NCBI GenBank assembly: GCA_017477845.1
Contig: JAFUTR010000057.1
Coordinates: 1 to 53,014, forward strand
Length of the DNA: 53,014 nucleotides
Origin: Bacilli bacterium
Lineage (GTDB): Bacteria > Bacillota_I > Bacilli_A > RF39 > UBA660
Direction of reading: 5' to 3'
Each line of letters starts with the position of its first letter. The stretch's first letter is position 1. Position numbers and translations under genes: made by a program. Of this stretch, positions 7,928 through 17,913 are shown piece by piece. The notes under the pieces were generated by a model. That model did no database searches, was not told the DNA's origin, and saw nothing but the letters and a program-made list of their open reading frames with translations.

Positions 7928-7939
7928 CTTCACCTAAGT
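7928..7939. repeat. Element 1 right attachment core
   Basis: CTTCACCTAAGT, identical to 5030-5041. Confidence 0.85.
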
Positions 7940-8507
7940 CATGTGTAACCATAATTGCAGTCTTCCCTTCATTTTTGATTATAGTATATAGCTCATTAGA
8001 TAACTTAACTCTAGTTTGATAATCAAGTGCTGATAAAGGTTCATCTAATAGTAAAATATCAGGATTAGTTGCGAGTGTCCTTATTAAAGCAACTCTTTGT
8101 TTCATACCACCAGAAAGCGAATCAGGATATTTATATATAAAATCTTTTAAACCATATTTTTCTAAAAGAGAAATTACTTTCTCTTTATTTTCTTTTGTAA
8201 TACTTTTTTCTATTTCAAGACCAATTAAACAATTATCTAAAATTGTTCTCCATGGAAATAATGAATCTTTTTGAAGCATATATCCAATCTTTAAATTATC
8301 TTTTAAATAGCATATTTCTCCACTAGTTTTTTCCTCAATACCTGCAAGAATTGATAAAAAACTTGATTTACCGCAACCAGATGTACCAACTATTGAGATA
8401 AATTCATTTTCATAAATATCCATACTAATATTATCTATTGCAAGAGTTTCTCCAAAATCATCATGATATTTTTTCCTTAGATTTTTAATACTCAATATTT
8501 TTTTCAT
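7928..8507 (-). pseudogene. ABC ATPase, N-terminal part (split by Element 1)
   Basis: About 193 residues of an SsuB/TauB-like ATPase with Walker A GTSGCGKSS, Q-loop LQKDSLFPW, signature LSGGMKQR, Walker B DILLLDEPLSALD and H-loop VTHDLGE. After the H-loop the host sequence ends at the attachment core, and the open frame runs into Element 1 for about 28 unrelated codons to a stop at 7842. The C-terminal part is at 4857-5041. All nucleotide-binding motifs remain, but the end of the domain is lost. The start ATG at 8507 overlaps the binding-protein stop (ATGA), an operon hallmark. Confidence 0.9.
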
Positions 8508-9050
8508 TTCAAATATATTAAATCCTCATATGGAACTTTTTCATCTAATTCATTAGCATTTATCATAATATCTTGCAAGTGATTAAATGATTCTTCTTTA
8601 AAAATAGTGGAATTAGGCCATGCTTTTATTTCCTTATATCTATCAATTACCTTAATTAAATCATTTAATGATGTATCAGGGAAAAAACTAGAAATAGATT
8701 TTGCCACAGTCTCACTATCATTTTCTAATACAAAAGTTAACCCCATATTAACAGCTTTATCAAAACTCTCAATAACGTTACTATTCTCTTCAATATAACT
8801 TTTTCTAGCACTATAAGATGTATATGGAACAATACCACCTAATTCTCCTACACTTGCTACAACGTATCCAAATCCTTCTTTTTCAACTTGTGTAGCATTT
8901 GGTTCAAATAAAGTAACAAAGTCTCCAATTCCTCCAACAAAAGCACCCTGCATAGAAGCAAAAGCAATACTTGTATCAATAGTTAAATCTTCTTTATTAA
9001 TATTATTTTCCTTAAGAGCCCATTCAAATGTCATCTCTGGCATTCCACCT
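8504..9050 (-). pseudogene. ABC substrate-binding protein, C-terminal part (split by Element 2)
   Basis: The minus strand reads RGGMPEMTFEWALKENN and onward to VPYEDLIYLK before a stop at 8504. It is the second lobe of an NMT1/SsuA-like periplasmic-type binding protein. The N-terminal part is at 22302-22743. In the family a GGRKGGxPEMT stretch is continuous; here GGRKG is at one end of Element 2 and GGMPEMT is at the other. Joining across the 5-bp core gives 984 nt, in frame, 327 residues. The ATG at 9043 is an internal Met, not a start. Confidence 0.88.
9046..9050. repeat. Element 2 left junction core
   Basis: CACCT shared with 22302-22306; assigned because it is where the two host-gene halves stop matching the binding-protein family. 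Confidence 0.6.
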
Positions 9051-9099
9051 CTAAGTTCTTAAAAGTGATAACAAAACATATATTAAATAGGTGATTACT

Positions 9100-9198
9100 A
9101 TAAAAATATATTTTGATGAAAATAAAGAACAATTAAAAAAAATAATAGACAAATATATAAAAAATATTAATAGAAATATTAGTGATGAAAATGAATAA
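9100..9198 (+). CDS. Possible small protein ahead of the recombinase
   Basis: A 32-codon frame, Lys/Asp/Asn-rich and helical (KIYFDENKEQLKKIIDKYI), ends at TAA 9196-9198 and overlaps the recombinase start at 9191. AGGTGA at 9089-9094 is well placed for an ATA start at 9100, a rare initiator; an in-frame GTG at 9091 lies inside that ribosome-binding site. Its overlap would couple translation of the recombinase, which lacks a clear ribosome-binding site of its own. It could also be just a leader peptide. Confidence 0.4.
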   Translation: MKIYFDENKEQLKKIIDKYIKNINRNISDENE

Positions 9199-10426
9199 TA
9201 GATACTTGGTTGGTGCATACATAAGGCTTTCAAAAGAAGATAAAAACTTAAATAATAAAGATAGCGAAAGTATAAAAAACCAAAAAGAAATAATTAGAAA
9301 ATATATAGAAGAAAATAACTACAAGTTAATTGAAGAATTTGTAGATGACGGGTATACTGGATCAAACTTTAATAGACCTGGATTTATAAGAATGATTGAA
9401 AAAATAAAAAATAAAGAAATAAACATGGTAATAGTAAAAGACTTATCAAGACTAGGAAGAAATAATATTGAAACTAATGAATATATTGATAGATTCTTCC
9501 CAAAATACAAAGTAAGATTTATTTCGATTTTAGATAATGTCGATACAGAAATAGATTCCATAGGGAATGAAATGATACCATTTAAAGTATTAATGAATGA
9601 ATACTATAATAGAATAACTTCCAAAAGTATAAGAGCCAGCCTAAAGAGTAAAAAACAAAATGGATTATTTCTAGGATGGAAAGCTCCTTTTGGATATAAG
9701 AAAGATAAGAAAGATAAAAATAGAATAGTAATAGATAAAAAAGCAGCAAATATCGTAAAAGAAATATATAGACTTAGAGAAAATGGTTATAGCACCATTG
9801 AAATAAAAAACATTTTAGATGATAAAAAAATACCAACACCAAGTGTTTATTCAAACATGAAAAATAAAACTTTAAAATGGTCACAATTTACAATTAATGA
9901 AATATTAAAAAATGAAACATATATAGGAAATCTCATTCAAGGAAAAAGAAAGAAAATATTTGGACTTAAAAGTGAAATAAAAAATCCTAAAGAAAATTGG
10001 ATAATAGTTAATAATACGCATAAACCAATAGTATCAAAAGAAACATTTAATTATGTAAACAGCATCAAGAAAAAGATTACTAATAAATGTAGCAATTTTT
10101 ACTTATTAAAAAAAATGATGAGATGTAAAGAATGTGGATATAGTATAGGAGTAATAAAAAATAAAAAAAGAAAACAAATGTACACCTCTTGTACTAATTA
10201 TCAAAAGAATAGTAAAAAGTGTTTTCCTCATTGTATGAATTATTATAAGTTTGAAGAAATAATTATTGATACAATAAAAACAATTCTTAAAGATAATCTG
10301 GATAATAATAAATATGAAATCATCATTAACAATGGGATAAAACGAGAACTTCTTCTTTTATTAATAGATAAAATAATAATAGATAAAGATAAAAACATTG
10401 AAATATACTTTAGTTTTAAGTTATAA
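9191..10426 (+). CDS. Large serine recombinase of Element 2
   Basis: Site-specific recombinase of 411 residues, TndX/TnpX-like, predicted to move Element 2. Catalytic domain: GAYIRLSKEDKN with nucleophile Ser14, DDGYTGSNFNRPGF, VKDLSRLGRN and MNEYYNRITSKSIRASL. Recombinase domain: APFGYKKDKKDK to NETYIGNLIQGK. A zinc ribbon follows, MMRCKECGYS with a later SCTNY, then a helical C-terminus. Three near starts exist (GTG 9182, ATG 9185, ATG 9191); none has a good ribosome-binding site, and the overlap with the small upstream frame suggests coupling. It is clearly different from the Element 1 enzyme. Confidence 0.9.
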   Translation: MNNRYLVGAYIRLSKEDKNLNNKDSESIKNQKEIIRKYIEENNYKLIEEFVDDGYTGSNFNRPGFIRMIEKIKNKEINMVIVKDLSRLGRNNIETNEYIDRFFPKYKVRFISILDNVDTEIDSIGNEMIPFKVLMNEYYNRITSKSIRASLKSKKQNGLFLGWKAPFGYKKDKKDKNRIVIDKKAANIVKEIYRLRENGYSTIEIKNILDDKKIPTPSVYSNMKNKTLKWSQFTINEILKNETYIGNLIQGKRKKIFGLKSEIKNPKENWIIVNNTHKPIVSKETFNYVNSIKKKITNKCSNFYLLKKMMRCKECGYSIGVIKNKKRKQMYTSCTNYQKNSKKCFPHCMNYYKFEEIIIDTIKTILKDNLDNNKYEIIINNGIKRELLLLLIDKIIIDKDKNIEIYFSFKL

Positions 10427-10453
10427 TTGTATTAATAGGATAGAGGTTAAAAT

Positions 10454-11524
10454 ATGGACGATAAAAAAGTACTTGTTAGACTTGAAAACATAAGTAAGAA
10501 TTTTAATAACGTTAAAGTAATCAAAGATGTCTCATTAGATATTTATAAAGGAGAATTTTTAACTCTTTTAGGGCCTTCCGGATGTGGAAAAACTACAATA
10601 CTGAGAATGATTTCAGGACTTGATGATGTAACTAAAGGTAAAGTATTTATTGACGGCGTTGATGTAACAGAAGTTGATGCAACTAAAAGAGAAGTAAATA
10701 CTATATTTCAAAATCTTGCATTATTCCCTAAAATGACTGTTAAAGAAAATGTTGGTTTTGGATTAAAAATGAAAAAATTAGATAAAAACATTATTGACAA
10801 AAGAGTTAAAGAAGTTATAAAACTTGTCAAGATGGAAGGATATGAAGATAGATTTCCTAGTGAATTATCTGGAGGTCAACAGCAAAGAATTGCAATAGCA
10901 AGAAGTATAATAATGAATCCTAAAGTACTATTACTAGATGAATCTCTTTGCTCTCTTGATTTAAAACTTAAAAAAAGTATGCAAATAGAATTAAAAAGAT
11001 TACAAAAAAAATTAGGGATTACATTTATTTATGTAACTCATGCCCAAGATGAAGCTCTTAGTATGAGTGATAGAATTGCAGTTATAAATAATGGAAAAAT
11101 AGAACAATTAGATACTCCTGAAAACATTTATAAAAATCCAAAAACAGTATTTGTAGCAGATTTTATTGGAGAGGCTAATATCCTTGATGGAAAAGTAGTA
11201 AATGTAAATGATGGAGTAATTAAGGTATCACTTTTTGAAGGATATGTTATTGAAATAGAAACAGATGAAAAGTATGAAAAAAATGAGCAAATAAAATTAA
11301 TAATTAGACCAGAGAATATTAAAATATCAAAAAAAGAATTAATAAATGGAATTGAAGGCGTTGTAACAGAAACAACTTATAATGGTGATAGTACTAAAAT
11401 ACTTGTTGATGTTCCACTAAAAGAAGATATAAAAGTAAGTACAACAGATGATGATAAATATAACTCATCTACAAAAGTATATATAAAATTTGATTCAAAA
11501 CTTATAGTACCTTTGAGGAAATAA
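10454..11524 (+). CDS. potA: Spermidine/putrescine ABC transporter ATPase
   Basis: ATPase of 356 residues that powers polyamine import. Walker A GPSGCGKTT at 40-48, signature LSGGQQQR, Walker B VLLLDESLCSLD and H-loop VTHAQDEAL; a C-terminal TOBE-like domain (IRPENIKIS) follows. Walker B reads DESLCSLD where most PotA proteins have DEPLSALD, a change outside the catalytic DE pair. It begins an unbroken potABCD run (gaps of 1 bp or overlaps) and lies only 27 bp after the recombinase, so part of its transcription may come from the element's left end. Confidence 0.93.
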   Translation: MDDKKVLVRLENISKNFNNVKVIKDVSLDIYKGEFLTLLGPSGCGKTTILRMISGLDDVTKGKVFIDGVDVTEVDATKREVNTIFQNLALFPKMTVKENVGFGLKMKKLDKNIIDKRVKEVIKLVKMEGYEDRFPSELSGGQQQRIAIARSIIMNPKVLLLDESLCSLDLKLKKSMQIELKRLQKKLGITFIYVTHAQDEALSMSDRIAVINNGKIEQLDTPENIYKNPKTVFVADFIGEANILDGKVVNVNDGVIKVSLFEGYVIEIETDEKYEKNEQIKLIIRPENIKISKKELINGIEGVVTETTYNGDSTKILVDVPLKEDIKVSTTDDDKYNSSTKVYIKFDSKLIVPLRK

Positions 11525-11525
11525 T

Positions 11526-12383
11526 ATGAAAAAGAAAGATTTTGGATTTAAAACAATATTTATATTACCAATCGTTATCTATACTTTAGTACTAATTGTA
11601 TTACCAATCATTTACGTATTATTTTTAAGTTTCTGTACAAGTGATTCTTATGGTGGAATTAATTACCAATTTACAATTGATAACTACATTAATATATTTG
11701 ATATTACTTATATTAAAATGTTTGTAAAATCAGCTTTAATTGCCCTTGTGACAACATTTATTTGTCTTCTAATATCATATCCATTTGCCTTAATTCTTAG
11801 AAGAAAAAGTGAAAGTGTTAAAAATTTAGCTACTAAATTAATAATGGTTCCGTTTTTAACAAATTCATTAATTAGAACTTATGGATGGATAATTCTATTA
11901 CGAAAAAATGGAGTTATTAACAATGTTTTAACAGGAGCAGGATTAATAGAATTTCCTCTTAACTTAATGTATAACAAAGTAGGAATTATTATAGGTATGG
12001 TTTACACACTTCTTCCCTTTATGCTTCTTCCTGTTTGTTCAGCAGTTTTTGAACTTGATAAAAATGTAATAGAAGCAGCTAAAGATTTAGGTGCTAAACC
12101 ATTACAAATATTTAAAAATATAATTCTTCCACAAACAATATCTGGAGCGTTTAATGGCTCTCTCATGGTATTTATTCCATCAATTGGATACTTCTTTATC
12201 GCAGACATACTTGGTGGTGGAAAAACAATGATTATAGGAAACCTAATAAAGAATCAATTTTTAACAGCAAGAAATTGGCCGTTTGGATCAGCGATATCAA
12301 TTTTCTTAATAATAATTACATTTGCTCTAGTTAAAGTTTATAAACGCTTAGGTGGAAAAATTGAAGATTTGGGGGGATTATAA
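11526..12383 (+). CDS. potB: Spermidine/putrescine ABC transporter permease
   Basis: Inner-membrane permease of 285 residues with about six membrane segments and the EAA loop EAAKDLGAKPLQIFKNIILP that docks onto PotA. It begins one base after potA and its stop overlaps the potC start. The family assignment rests on order and on the LIRTYGWIILL and NLMYNKVGIIIGM segments typical of PotB. Confidence 0.9.
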   Translation: MKKKDFGFKTIFILPIVIYTLVLIVLPIIYVLFLSFCTSDSYGGINYQFTIDNYINIFDITYIKMFVKSALIALVTTFICLLISYPFALILRRKSESVKNLATKLIMVPFLTNSLIRTYGWIILLRKNGVINNVLTGAGLIEFPLNLMYNKVGIIIGMVYTLLPFMLLPVCSAVFELDKNVIEAAKDLGAKPLQIFKNIILPQTISGAFNGSLMVFIPSIGYFFIADILGGGKTMIIGNLIKNQFLTARNWPFGSAISIFLIIITFALVKVYKRLGGKIEDLGGL

Positions 12384-13168
12384 TGAAAAATAGACCAATA
12401 AATAACTTATTTATTTTTTTAGTATTTATTTTTCTATACTTACCAATAATCGTTCTAGTTGTATATTCATTTAATAGTTCTTCTATGAATATATTATTTG
12501 AAAACTTTACTTTTAAATGGTATGAAGAAATATTTAATAACAAAGAACTCATAGAATCATTTTTAAATACACTTATGGTAGCAGGAATAAGTACAGTTGT
12601 TTCAACTATTTTAGGAACAATGGCAGCTTATGGACTATATAAATACAATTTTCCATTTAAAAACTTATTAAACAGCTTAATTTATATCCCAATTGTAATA
12701 CCAGAAATAGTACTTGGAATCTCTCTTTTATCAATTTATACATTAATGAGGCTAGAACTTGGTCTTCATACAATAATAATTTCTCACATAGCATTCTCAA
12801 TTCCTTTTGTAATAGTAAGTGTAAGAAGTGCACTAACAAGAGAAACTATAACTTATGAAGAAGCTGCAAAAGACTTAGGAGCTAGTAATTTTAAAATATT
12901 TAAAGATATAATTATTCCGATAATTTTGCCTGGAATAGTAAGTGGAGCAACACTTGCATTTACATTATCCCTAGATGACGTAGTAATAAGCTATTTTACA
13001 GCAGGCCCTGGAAGTAATACATTACCACTTTATATCTATTCAATGATTAAAACTGGTATTACACCTGATGTTAATGCCTTAACAACAATAATGTTACTAA
13101 TAGTCTTTATAATTCTTACAACAATTGCAATTATTCAAACAAGAAAAATAAGAAAAGAGGCCATATGA
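12383..13168 (+). CDS. potC: Spermidine/putrescine ABC transporter permease
   Basis: Second permease, 261 residues, with six predicted membrane segments, the EAA loop EEAAKDLGASNFKIFKDIIIP and the PotC-type LAFTLSLDDVVISYFTAGPG stretch. Its start overlaps the potB stop by one base and its end overlaps the potD start by four bases. Confidence 0.92.
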   Translation: MKNRPINNLFIFLVFIFLYLPIIVLVVYSFNSSSMNILFENFTFKWYEEIFNNKELIESFLNTLMVAGISTVVSTILGTMAAYGLYKYNFPFKNLLNSLIYIPIVIPEIVLGISLLSIYTLMRLELGLHTIIISHIAFSIPFVIVSVRSALTRETITYEEAAKDLGASNFKIFKDIIIPIILPGIVSGATLAFTLSLDDVVISYFTAGPGSNTLPLYIYSMIKTGITPDVNALTTIMLLIVFIILTTIAIIQTRKIRKEAI

Positions 13169-14163
13169 AAAAGATAGTATTATTAATAACAATACTCTTA
13201 ATTCTATCAGGATGTAGTGCTAAAAGTTACGACGGAGAAGTAAACGTATTAAACTGGACTTCATACATACCTCAAGAAGTAATAAGAGATTTTGAAAATG
13301 AATACAATATCAAAGTTAACTATGGAACATATTCATCTAATGAAGAATTACTTGCTAAAATATCTTCATCAAGCAGTGGAACATATGACCTTATATTTCC
13401 AAGTGACTACATGATTGAACTAATGATAGAGCGCGATATGATAGAACCACTTGATAAAACAAAACTTAATAATATTGATAATATTAATTCATTATTTTTA
13501 AAACAAAAATTTGATAAGACAAATAAGTATTCTCTTCCTTTTTTAGCTGCGACTACAACCATTGTAGTAAATAGAAAAAACATAAAAGATCCTATTACTA
13601 GTTATAATGATTTACTTAAAGAAGAATATAAAAATAATATAATTATACTTGATGATCAAAGAATAGTAATAGGAATGGCTCTTCAAGCAAATGGATATAG
13701 CATGAATGAAACAGATAAAGATAAACTTGATAATGCTAAAAAGTGGTTATTAAAACTAAATAAAAATATTAAAGCATTTGATAGTGATAGCCCCAAAACA
13801 TTTTTAATCACAAACGAAGTTGATCTAGGTGTTATTTGGAATGCAGAAGCAATAATCGCTAAAGAAGAAAATGAAAGTATTGAAATAATATATCCTAAAG
13901 ATGGATTTGCACTAAGCCTTGATAACTATGCAATAGTAAAAAAAGCAAAAAATAAAGATAATGCTTATAAATTTATTGATTATTTATTAAGAGATGATGT
14001 AAGTAAAAAAATAACAGAAGAATATCCATATATTAATACAAATAAGAATTGTCAAAATGTTTCAACAGATGAATTAAAATATATTTTAGATAATGCAACA
14101 TATGTAGAGAATATTGGAAGCAATATATCTACATATGATAAAATTTGGGCTGAAATTAAATAA
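13165..14163 (+). CDS. potD: Spermidine/putrescine-binding lipoprotein
   Basis: Lipoprotein of 332 residues; lipobox LILSGC with Cys17. The mature part starts VNVLNWTSYIPQEVIRDFE, the PotD/PotF signature, and includes YDLIFPSDYMIE and VIWNAEAIIAKEE. It captures polyamine outside the membrane and hands it to PotBC. AGAGG precedes the ATG inside potC. Together with the agmatine genes downstream, it suggests an element specialised in polyamine handling. Confidence 0.92.
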   Translation: MKKIVLLITILLILSGCSAKSYDGEVNVLNWTSYIPQEVIRDFENEYNIKVNYGTYSSNEELLAKISSSSSGTYDLIFPSDYMIELMIERDMIEPLDKTKLNNIDNINSLFLKQKFDKTNKYSLPFLAATTTIVVNRKNIKDPITSYNDLLKEEYKNNIIILDDQRIVIGMALQANGYSMNETDKDKLDNAKKWLLKLNKNIKAFDSDSPKTFLITNEVDLGVIWNAEAIIAKEENESIEIIYPKDGFALSLDNYAIVKKAKNKDNAYKFIDYLLRDDVSKKITEEYPYINTNKNCQNVSTDELKYILDNATYVENIGSNISTYDKIWAEIK

Positions 14164-14172
14164 TTAATAATA

Positions 14173-14201
14173 TAGACAATTAAAAAAAAGAATAATATAA
14201 T
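14173..14201 (+). promoter_or_regulatory. Promoter of the agmatine operon
   Basis: TAGACA (14173-14178), 17-nt spacer, TATAAT (14196-14201), followed by AGGAGGTG before the ATG at 14233. Confidence 0.65.
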
Positions 14202-14232
14202 TAATCTATATAGTAGTGGAAGGAGGTGAAGT

Positions 14233-15204
14233 ATGGTAAGAAACTTTGTCGATACACAGGACTTTACAAAAGAGGAAATTCTAAGAATGAAAGATTTAGG
14301 TATTGCAATTAAAAAATATCTAAAAGCAGGAAATTATTTAGATGTTCTTCATCATAAAACTTTAGGTATGATTTTTGAACAAAAATCAACACGAACAAGA
14401 GTATCTTTTGAAACAGCAATGGAACAATTGGGTGGACATGCTCAGTATCTTGCTCCAGGACAAATTCAATTAGGAGCTCATGAAAGTTTATATGATACTG
14501 CAAAAGTTTTAGGTAGGTTAACAGATATATTGATGGCTCGTGTTATAGAACATAAATCAATATTAACTTTAGCAGAACATGCAGGAGTTCCTGTTATCAA
14601 TGGAATGAGTGATTATAACCATCCAACTCAAGAACTTGGTGATCTAATAACCATTTTTGAACACATGCCAGAAGGAAAAAGATTTGAAGATTTAAAGATT
14701 GTTTTCTTTGGTGATGCTACTCAAGTTTGTGCAAGCTTAGCAATGCTAACAACACACTTAGGTGGACATTTCGTTCAATATGGACCAAAAGGATTCCAAT
14801 TAAATGAGCATTTCCAAGAAATCTGTCGTAAAAACTGTGCAGAATCTGGAGGTACATTCTTAATCACCGAAGATGAAAGTGAAGCAATAAATGGAGCTGA
14901 TTTCATATACACAGACGTTTGGTATGGACTATATGAATCAGAACTTCCAGAAGAGGAAAGAATGAAAATATTCTATCCTAAATATCAAGTTAATATGGAT
15001 GCAATAAGAAAAGCTAGCCCTAACGTTAAGTTTATGCACTGCTTACCAGCAACAAGAGGTGAAGAAGTAACTGATGAAGTTATGGATTCAGAGTATTCTG
15101 TTGTATTTGATGAAGCAGAAAATAGACTTACTGCAATGAGAGCATTACTTGTTTATTTTATGGACAAGGAAGAAGAGACCCTTAAAATTATAAATGGGGT
15201 TTAA
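14233..15204 (+). CDS. ptcA: Putrescine carbamoyltransferase
   Basis: Converts N-carbamoylputrescine plus phosphate to putrescine plus carbamoyl phosphate. The 323-residue protein has the carbamoyl-phosphate loop STRTR (52-56), NHPTQELGD and the [11 protein letters not shown] motif typical of this subgroup rather than of ornithine transcarbamylases. It heads ptcA-transporter-aguA, the order known from enterococcal and streptococcal agmatine-deiminase loci. A very strong ribosome-binding site precedes it. Ornithine carbamoyltransferase is the alternative, made unlikely by the neighbours. Confidence 0.9.
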   Translation: MVRNFVDTQDFTKEEILRMKDLGIAIKKYLKAGNYLDVLHHKTLGMIFEQKSTRTRVSFETAMEQLGGHAQYLAPGQIQLGAHESLYDTAKVLGRLTDILMARVIEHKSILTLAEHAGVPVINGMSDYNHPTQELGDLITIFEHMPEGKRFEDLKIVFFGDATQVCASLAMLTTHLGGHFVQYGPKGFQLNEHFQEICRKNCAESGGTFLITEDESEAINGADFIYTDVWYGLYESELPEEERMKIFYPKYQVNMDAIRKASPNVKFMHCLPATRGEEVTDEVMDSEYSVVFDEAENRLTAMRALLVYFMDKEEETLKIINGV

Positions 15205-15215
15205 AGGAGTAAATA

Positions 15216-16604
15216 ATGGAAAAAAAGAAAAAATTTAAATTGTTTGATGCTATACTTGCCACAGTATGTATAACACTTGTTGTAGAATCAACAATGCCTA
15301 CTGCTGCAATAGGAAATTCACAATATTTCTGGTGGCTTTTATTATTAATTGCTTTCTGTCTACCATATGGTATGATTTCAGCAGAACTTAGTACAGCATA
15401 TCCAAGTGAAGCAGGAATGTATGACTGGGTAAAAAGAGCATTTGGTAAAAAATGGGCTGGACGTGTAGCATGGAATTATTGGATTAATTTCCCACTATGG
15501 ATTGCTTCACTAGCAACAGCAGTTACAACAGTAATTGCAGGACTATTTGAAGTAGAACTTGCTTGGTGGGTAGTTATATTAATCCAACTTGCATATATTT
15601 GGTTAACAACATTCTTAGGAACAAAAAGAGTTGGAGAATCAAAATATATCGTTAACCTAGGAACATTCTTCAAAGTTTTAGTACTAGGTACATTAGGAAT
15701 TTTAGGATTCGTTTACTTAGCTAAAAACGGATCAGAAAATCCAATCACATCATTTAGTGATTTATTACCTGACTTAAGTCTAAATATTGATTCAGGTTTA
15801 CCTTTTATTTCAATTATAATATTTAACTTCTTAGGATTCGAAGTTGTAGGTAGCTTTGTAGGAGATATGGATAATCCTAAAAAAGATATTCCAAAAGCAT
15901 TAATTATTGGTGGAATAATAATGGCAATCTTCTATATTTTACCAGCAACAGCATTTAATATTGTATTAGGTGGAAGTTCTGTTGATCCTGAAGATATGGT
16001 TCAAGTATTCCAAGGAATTTTTGGAGCAGTAGGTCTATCTGGAACTGCCTTAAAAGTAGCAGTATATGCATTTGGATTTATGTTAATCTATACATTTATT
16101 GCAAATATTTCTTCATGGAGTTTTGGAGTTGATGAAGTAGCTAAATATGCAGCTGATGATGGATCAATGCCAAAAGCATTCAAAGGAACTAATAAAGAAG
16201 GAGTTGCCTCAAATGCTTCAATAATGAATGGTATAGTAGCATCTATTATATCAGTAGCAGGAGTAGTAGTAGCAGAGTTCTTCACAGACTTTAGTGATGC
16301 ATTCTCATTATTCTTCTGTCTAAGTTGGATTACATTACTTCTTGGATATACTCCAATGTTCTTAGCTTTCTTAAAATTAAGAAAGACAGATCCAAATACT
16401 GAAAGACCTTATAGAGTACCAGGAGGAAAAGTTGCTGAAAAAGTATTAGCAATCGTACCATTCGTATTCTTAGTATTAGGAATTATATTCACTATATTTG
16501 GTGATTTCTCAGTTGAATATCTACAAGATAATATTCCACTTCTAGTAGGTGTAGGATTATCATTGTTAATTCAAGAGATTTTAGTATTTAGAATTAAGAA
16601 ATAA
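15216..16604 (+). CDS. aguD: APC-family agmatine/putrescine antiporter
   Basis: Twelve-segment amino acid/polyamine transporter of 462 residues (starts [20 protein letters not shown]; contains [21 protein letters not shown]). In known agmatine loci this protein exchanges external agmatine for internal putrescine. The substrate is inferred from its position between ptcA and aguA, 11 bp after the former. Confidence 0.85.
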   Translation: MEKKKKFKLFDAILATVCITLVVESTMPTAAIGNSQYFWWLLLLIAFCLPYGMISAELSTAYPSEAGMYDWVKRAFGKKWAGRVAWNYWINFPLWIASLATAVTTVIAGLFEVELAWWVVILIQLAYIWLTTFLGTKRVGESKYIVNLGTFFKVLVLGTLGILGFVYLAKNGSENPITSFSDLLPDLSLNIDSGLPFISIIIFNFLGFEVVGSFVGDMDNPKKDIPKALIIGGIIMAIFYILPATAFNIVLGGSSVDPEDMVQVFQGIFGAVGLSGTALKVAVYAFGFMLIYTFIANISSWSFGVDEVAKYAADDGSMPKAFKGTNKEGVASNASIMNGIVASIISVAGVVVAEFFTDFSDAFSLFFCLSWITLLLGYTPMFLAFLKLRKTDPNTERPYRVPGGKVAEKVLAIVPFVFLVLGIIFTIFGDFSVEYLQDNIPLLVGVGLSLLIQEILVFRIKK

Positions 16605-16633
16605 AGAATATAAAAAAGAAGAAAGAGGTTTTA

Positions 16634-17743
16634 ATGAAAAGATTAAATAGTATACCAAAACAAGATGGATTTAGAATGCCAGGAGAGTTTGAAAAACACA
16701 GTGGTACTTATATCATTTGGCCAGAACGTCCAGATAACTGGAGATTAGGTGGAAAGCCTGCTCAAAAGACTTTCGCAGAAGTTGCAAGTGTAATTGGAAA
16801 ATATGAACCATGTACAGTAATCGTTAGTAACTATCAATATAAAAACGCAAGAGGAATGCTTCCTCCATACGTCAAAGTAGTTGAAATGAGTAATGATGAC
16901 TCATGGGTAAGAGATTGCGGAGCAACCTTCTTAGTAAATGATCAAGGAACATTAAGAGGAGTAGACTGGACATTTAATGCTTGGGGAGGATTAGTTGATG
17001 GACTATATTTTCCTTGGGATAAAGATGATATGATTGCTGAAAAAATGTGTGAACTTGAGTATGCAGATAGATATCGTTTAGATGATTTTATTCTTGAAGG
17101 TGGAAGTATCCATACAGATGGAGATGGAACTTTGATGGTAACAGCTGAATGTTTATTATCAGAAGGAAGAAACTCTCATCTTACAAAAGAACAAATTGAA
17201 CAGACTCTAAAAGATTATTTAAATGTTGAAAAAGTATTATGGATTCCAAGAGGGATTTATAATGATGAAACAAATGGACACGTAGACAATATGTGTAACT
17301 TTGTTAAACCTGGTGAAGTAGTATTGGCATGGACAGATGATGAAAATGATCCACAATACGAAAGAAGTAAAGAAGCATATGACTATTTAGTTAATGAAAC
17401 TGATGCTAAGGGAAGAAAGTTAGTAGTACACAAACTATTAATTCCAAAAACACCTATTTTAATAACTAAAGAAGAAAGTGAAGGAGTAGATGCTGTTGAT
17501 GGAACTCTTCCAAGACAAGAGGGAGATAGAATGGCTGCATCATATGTAAACTATTATACTGGTAATGGTTTTGTAGCAGTGCCAGCATTCGGAGATCCTC
17601 ATGATGAACTAGCAGTAAAAAAACTTCAAGAACTTTATCCAGATCGTACAATTGAATCTATACCAGCTAGAGAAATATTACTAGGTGGAGGAAATATTCA
17701 TTGTATAACTCAACAAGTTCCAAGTAGAACAATAAGAAAATAA
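16634..17743 (+). CDS. aguA: Agmatine deiminase
   Basis: Hydrolyses agmatine to N-carbamoylputrescine and ammonia; 369 residues, a guanidine-modifying fold. Visible: [47 protein letters not shown] and the catalytic loop [12 protein letters not shown] with Cys357, matching the catalytic Cys position of the enterococcal enzyme. With ptcA and the antiporter it makes the first two chemical steps of the pathway. The carbamate kinase that normally harvests ATP from carbamoyl phosphate is absent from the window. Confidence 0.95.
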   Translation: MKRLNSIPKQDGFRMPGEFEKHSGTYIIWPERPDNWRLGGKPAQKTFAEVASVIGKYEPCTVIVSNYQYKNARGMLPPYVKVVEMSNDDSWVRDCGATFLVNDQGTLRGVDWTFNAWGGLVDGLYFPWDKDDMIAEKMCELEYADRYRLDDFILEGGSIHTDGDGTLMVTAECLLSEGRNSHLTKEQIEQTLKDYLNVEKVLWIPRGIYNDETNGHVDNMCNFVKPGEVVLAWTDDENDPQYERSKEAYDYLVNETDAKGRKLVVHKLLIPKTPILITKEESEGVDAVDGTLPRQEGDRMAASYVNYYTGNGFVAVPAFGDPHDELAVKKLQELYPDRTIESIPAREILLGGGNIHCITQQVPSRTIRK

Positions 17744-17752
17744 AAAAAGTTA

Positions 17753-17791
17753 AAAAATTTTACTTTTAATAAAATAAGTAAAGTTTTTTTA
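17753..17791 (+). terminator. Terminator after aguA
   Basis: TTTTACTT and AAGTAAAG can pair around an AT-rich loop, followed by TTTTTTT. Confidence 0.5.
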
Positions 17792-17854
17792 TACTTTTAA
17801 ATAATTCTAAAAAAGAATAATTAAAATTCAAAAATAACTACTTCTAAATTCATG

Positions 17855-17882
17855 AAATCCTTGATTTGTCAAGGATTTTTAT
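17855..17882 (+). terminator. Second hairpin terminator before the Rpn gene
   Basis: AAATCCTTGA-TTTG-TCAAGGATTT, a perfect 10-bp stem followed by TTATAT. It separates the agmatine operon from the nuclease gene. Confidence 0.75.
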
Positions 17883-17913
17883 ATGTGTTAAGGTGTATCT
17901 GGAGGTGTTAAAA

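Larger units (their letters stand above)
5030..7939. mobile_element. Element 1: 2.9-kb serine-recombinase element inserted in the ATPase gene
   Basis: The segment is bounded by an identical 12-bp repeat, CTTCACCTAAGT, at 5030-5041 and 7928-7939, and its removal restores the ATPase open reading frame exactly (THDLGEAISISD across the junction). It carries a serine recombinase whose start is about 40 bp inside the left end, a membrane coiled-coil protein and a phosphodiester glycosidase. Nothing else is encoded, which makes it one of the simplest layouts such an element can have. The cargo pair is paralogous to the resident pair at 48439-50327. No conjugation or replication gene is present, so transfer would need help. 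Confidence 0.85.

Noticed and set aside
8504-9043. Intact small binding protein starting at 9043
   Set aside because: The ATG is an internal Met of GGMPEMT, and the first half of the protein lies at 22302-22743.
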